In this document: positions 5,728 to 7,824 of the stretch, one piece after another
How positions within the stretch are numbered: position 1 is the stretch's first letter
How the letters are laid out: every line of letters starts with the position of its first letter
Assembly (NCBI GenBank): GCA_020216655.1
Contig: JAIWNU010000187.1
Coordinates: 1 to 7,824, forward strand
Reading direction: 5' to 3'
DNA from: Treponema sp.
GTDB taxonomy: Bacteria; Spirochaetota; Spirochaetia; Treponematales; Breznakiellaceae
Length of the DNA stretch: 7,824 nt
The notes under the pieces: model-generated
The model's database searches: none
Seen by the model: only the letters and a program-made list of their open reading frames with translations
Told to the model about the DNA's origin: nothing
Made by a program: the position numbers and the translations under genes

Positions 5728-7278
5728 ATGCAACGAAAGAGTGGCATTTTATTACATCCAACCAGCCTACCCGGGCCCTATGGTATTGGAGATATCGGAT
5801 CCCAGGCCTTTGCATTTATAGATTGGCTTGCGCTTGCGGGACAAAAAATATGGCAGGTGCTGCCCCTCGGACCTACCGGCTACGGAGATTCTCCCTACGC
5901 GTCATTTTCAACCTTTGCGGGAAATCCTCTCCTTATTAGTCTCGACGCACTTGTTTCAGAAGGTTATTTATCCGAACAAGATTTAGCAGATTGTCCAGCC
6001 CCTCAAGAAGGTGATGTTGATTATGGAATGATAATTCCTTGGAAGTTCAATAAACTTCACCGTGCGGCGCAACGATTCTTAGCTTCCACAAATACCTCAG
6101 CTATTGATGCTTTTAATCATTTTAAAAAGGAAGAAGCCTGGTGGCTGGACGATTATGTCCTTTTTATGGATATAAAAGAGCATTTTGATAAAAAAGCAAT
6201 GGCTGAAGGGCGCTTTGGTGCAATGTGGTCCAACTATTGGCCTAAGGAACTTGCTCTTAAAGATCAGACAGCAATTAATGCATGGCTTAACGACGCACAG
6301 CACCAGGCTTCTATGGAAGAACGCCGGGTTATTCAATATTTCTTCTTTTCTCAATGGTATAAATTAAAACAGTATGCAAATTCAAAAGGTATCTCGATAA
6401 TAGGCGATATCCCCATATTCGTAGCCGCCGACTCTGTAGATGTCTGGGCAAATCGGAATCTTTTCCAAATAAATGATGACGGACAGCCCATTGCGGTTGC
6501 TGGAGTTCCACCTGACTATTTTAGTATTACAGGACAGCTCTGGGGTAACCCCCTCTATAACTGGAAAGCCCATGAAGCAGAACAATTTAGCTGGTGGATT
6601 AAACGTATCAAAGGTAATATGCGGCTCTTCGACTATCTCCGCGTTGACCACTTTAGGGGATTCGAAGCTTATTGGGCTATTCCATTCGGGCATCCGACAG
6701 CAGAACATGGCCGCTGGGAAAAAGCTCCAGGCCATGCATTCTTTAAAAAATTAAAAGAAGAACTGGGTGATATTCCAATTCTTGCAGAAGACCTTGGCTT
6801 TATTACCGAAGAAGTTCGTGATTTACGGGATTCCTTTGGTTTACCAGGCATGAAAATTCTTCAGTTTGCATTTGATGCCAACGAAAGCGGTAAGGGCCTT
6901 AACACTTTGAATGGTTTTTTACCCCATATGTATACACCCCTCAGTGTTGTATATACCGGTACCCATGACAATGATACCATGAAAGGCTGGCTCGATAAGG
7001 CATCACAGAAAGAAAAAGATTTTATTATTAAATATCTAGGATATGAACCTGATGATATGGTCAAGGCACTAATCAGGCTTGCTATTTCTTCTGTATCAGA
7101 GTTTGCTATTATCCCCATGCAAGATATTCTCGGACTTGGTTCAGAAGCCCGAATGAACACTCCTTCTACATTAGGAATTAATTGGAAGTGGCGAAGCAAA
7201 TATTCGCATTATTCTAAGGAAACCGCGGAATATCTTAAAAATCTTTCATATATGTACGGAAGAAATATAGAAGAATAA
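5728..7278 (+). CDS. malQ: 4-alpha-glucanotransferase (amylomaltase, GH77)
   Basis: A 516-residue cytoplasmic enzyme that transfers 4-alpha-glucan segments between maltodextrins, releasing glucose and building longer chains for phosphorylase. It is used in maltose/starch breakdown or glycogen turnover. GH77 signatures run through the whole length: SGILLHPTSLPGPYGIGDIG (5-24), WQVLPLGPTGYGDSPYAS, GDIPIFVAADSVDVWANR, and the loop region GVPPDYFSITGQLWGNPLYN. The catalytic residues are all present: nucleophile Asp307 in YLRVDHFRGF, acid/base Glu354 in ILAEDLGF, and the third carboxylate Asp414 in YTGTHDNDT. Spacing is close to that in Thermus amylomaltase. The length is that of the compact bacterial/plastid DPE1 type with no extra carbohydrate-binding domain. 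It appears to be a monocistronic gene with its own promoter and terminator; no other glycogen or maltose genes are visible. Base composition is AT-richer than in EF-G. Confidence 0.97.
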   Translation: MQRKSGILLHPTSLPGPYGIGDIGSQAFAFIDWLALAGQKIWQVLPLGPTGYGDSPYASFSTFAGNPLLISLDALVSEGYLSEQDLADCPAPQEGDVDYGMIIPWKFNKLHRAAQRFLASTNTSAIDAFNHFKKEEAWWLDDYVLFMDIKEHFDKKAMAEGRFGAMWSNYWPKELALKDQTAINAWLNDAQHQASMEERRVIQYFFFSQWYKLKQYANSKGISIIGDIPIFVAADSVDVWANRNLFQINDDGQPIAVAGVPPDYFSITGQLWGNPLYNWKAHEAEQFSWWIKRIKGNMRLFDYLRVDHFRGFEAYWAIPFGHPTAEHGRWEKAPGHAFFKKLKEELGDIPILAEDLGFITEEVRDLRDSFGLPGMKILQFAFDANESGKGLNTLNGFLPHMYTPLSVVYTGTHDNDTMKGWLDKASQKEKDFIIKYLGYEPDDMVKALIRLAISSVSEFAIIPMQDILGLGSEARMNTPSTLGINWKWRSKYSHYSKETAEYLKNLSYMYGRNIEE

Positions 7279-7308
7279 GGTTTATTAAGTCTATTAATTA
7301 AAAGATGT

Positions 7309-7350
7309 AACCACCTCTATAAATTAGTGCTTTTAGAGGTGGTTTTTTTT
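7309..7350 (+). terminator. Intrinsic terminator of malQ
   Basis: AACCACCTCTA (7309-7319) pairs perfectly over 11 bases with TAGAGGTGGTT (7334-7344) around a 14-nt loop, and the stem runs into a T tract ending at 7350. It begins 31 nt after the malQ stop. Confidence 0.93.
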
Positions 7351-7451
7351 CTAACTTACCTGCTTTCCTACCTACTTTTGATACTGACTTATTTTTATTG
7401 CATTTTTTTATAGAAGTGATAGGCTATTCAGTATTAGAAGAAGTAATTGCC

Positions 7452-7718
7452 ATGAAACTTGTCAAAATGATTATATTTATACTTTTATTAATACTGATAA
7501 CTATTTTTGCTAGCCAAAACACTGCATTTGTTAGTATTAATTTTTTAAATTTTACTGTAAACGGATCCTTGTCCTTAGTACTTTTGATCACCTTCGTATT
7601 TGGCTTTCTCTCTGGTGTTCTCTTTCTTTTGCCCTCTTATATTCGAAAATCAATAAAAAAAACTATTAAAAATAAAGCGATACAGGAAAATGTATCAGAA
7701 GAAAAAACCGACAAATAA
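7452..7718 (+). CDS. LapA-domain (DUF1049-like) small membrane protein
   Basis: An 88-residue protein with two hydrophobic helices, at about residues 6-20 and 40-60. Between them lies FASQNTAFVSINFLNF, which matches the 'FaxQN-x-x-x-V-x-x-n-F' signature of the LapA (lipopolysaccharide assembly protein A) domain. Helix 2 carries the small-residue pattern FGFLSGVLF and is followed by a basic juxtamembrane stretch (IRKSIKKTIKNK) and an acidic tail (EEKTDK), so both termini are probably cytoplasmic. In E. coli LapA works with LapB to control LpxC stability and LPS level; that role is uncertain here, and no lapB is visible. An in-frame ATG at 7398 would add 18 residues before the first helix. The ATG at 7452 was preferred because the protein then starts right at the basic lead-in to helix 1; AGAAGAAG at 7436-7443 is a weak ribosome site. 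It is the most AT-rich gene of the window. No clear promoter or terminator was found. Confidence 0.82.
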   Translation: MKLVKMIIFILLLILITIFASQNTAFVSINFLNFTVNGSLSLVLLITFVFGFLSGVLFLLPSYIRKSIKKTIKNKAIQENVSEEKTDK

Positions 7719-7797
7719 TAAAAACCAACTATTTTGTTTTGCTTTGTTATCCTGGGAGCTGCATACTGCATAGTTAGCTTAGACCTGTATTTATTCC

Positions 7798-7818
7798 AGC
7801 CGCCCTTCCAGGGCAGCT
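7798..7818. repeat. Small inverted repeat near the right edge
   Basis: AGC-C-GCCCT (7798-7806) and AGGGC-A-GCT (7810-7818) are complementary over eight pairs with one C-A mismatch and a TCC loop. No T tract follows on either strand, so it is not a convincing terminator. The rest of 7719-7824 shows no supportable gene. Confidence 0.4.
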
Positions 7819-7824
7819 AGAATA

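Noticed and set aside
7791..7823. Ten minus-strand codons (ILAALEGRLE) ending in a stop, as if the tail of a convergent gene
   Set aside because: Too short at the window edge to support a gene; a ten-codon open stretch is expected by chance and it overlaps an inverted repeat.

Overview
The window looks like a chromosomal segment from a spirochaete, most likely in the Treponema/Gracilinema group. This is inference from two things: the elongation factor G is of the spirochaete/mitochondrial type, and several neighbours are lineage-restricted proteins. Composition is moderate-GC over most of the window and clearly AT-richer from malQ to the right end. There are no insertion sequences, CRISPR arrays, tRNA or rRNA genes. 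All confident genes are on the + strand.

Left part (1-2528). The tail of an upstream gene, tentatively dephospho-CoA kinase, ends 2 nt before a membrane-anchored SPOR-domain protein. A 489-residue secreted, beta-rich protein follows, probably an outer-membrane or periplasmic protein of unknown function. Its only credible start codon lies inside a long hairpin with a U-rich tail that resembles an intrinsic terminator. This suggests either attenuation or a terminator with a gene start embedded in it.

Centre (2529-5640). A good sigma70-type promoter (2557-2585) is followed by a leader of about 160 nt that can fold into a well-formed three-way junction. The leader precedes an EF-G gene of the mtEFG1-like (spdEFG1) type, which is not in a str-operon setting. 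Twelve nt further on, behind a strong ribosome-binding site, lies a RecA/DnaB/KaiC-fold P-loop ATPase of unknown role. The pair ends at a strong intrinsic terminator (5602-5638). It probably forms one transcript, linking translocation to an undescribed ATPase.

Right part (5640-7824). A promoter with an extended -10 and a T8 tract in its spacer drives malQ (GH77 4-alpha-glucanotransferase, catalytic triad intact), which ends at its own terminator. A small two-helix LapA-domain membrane protein follows. The last ~100 nt carry no gene that can be supported.

The best candidates for undescribed biology are the structured EF-G leader with an inverted repeat centred on its predicted start site, the EF-G-coupled ATPase with atypical active-site motifs, and the hairpin covering the start codon of the 489-residue secreted protein.
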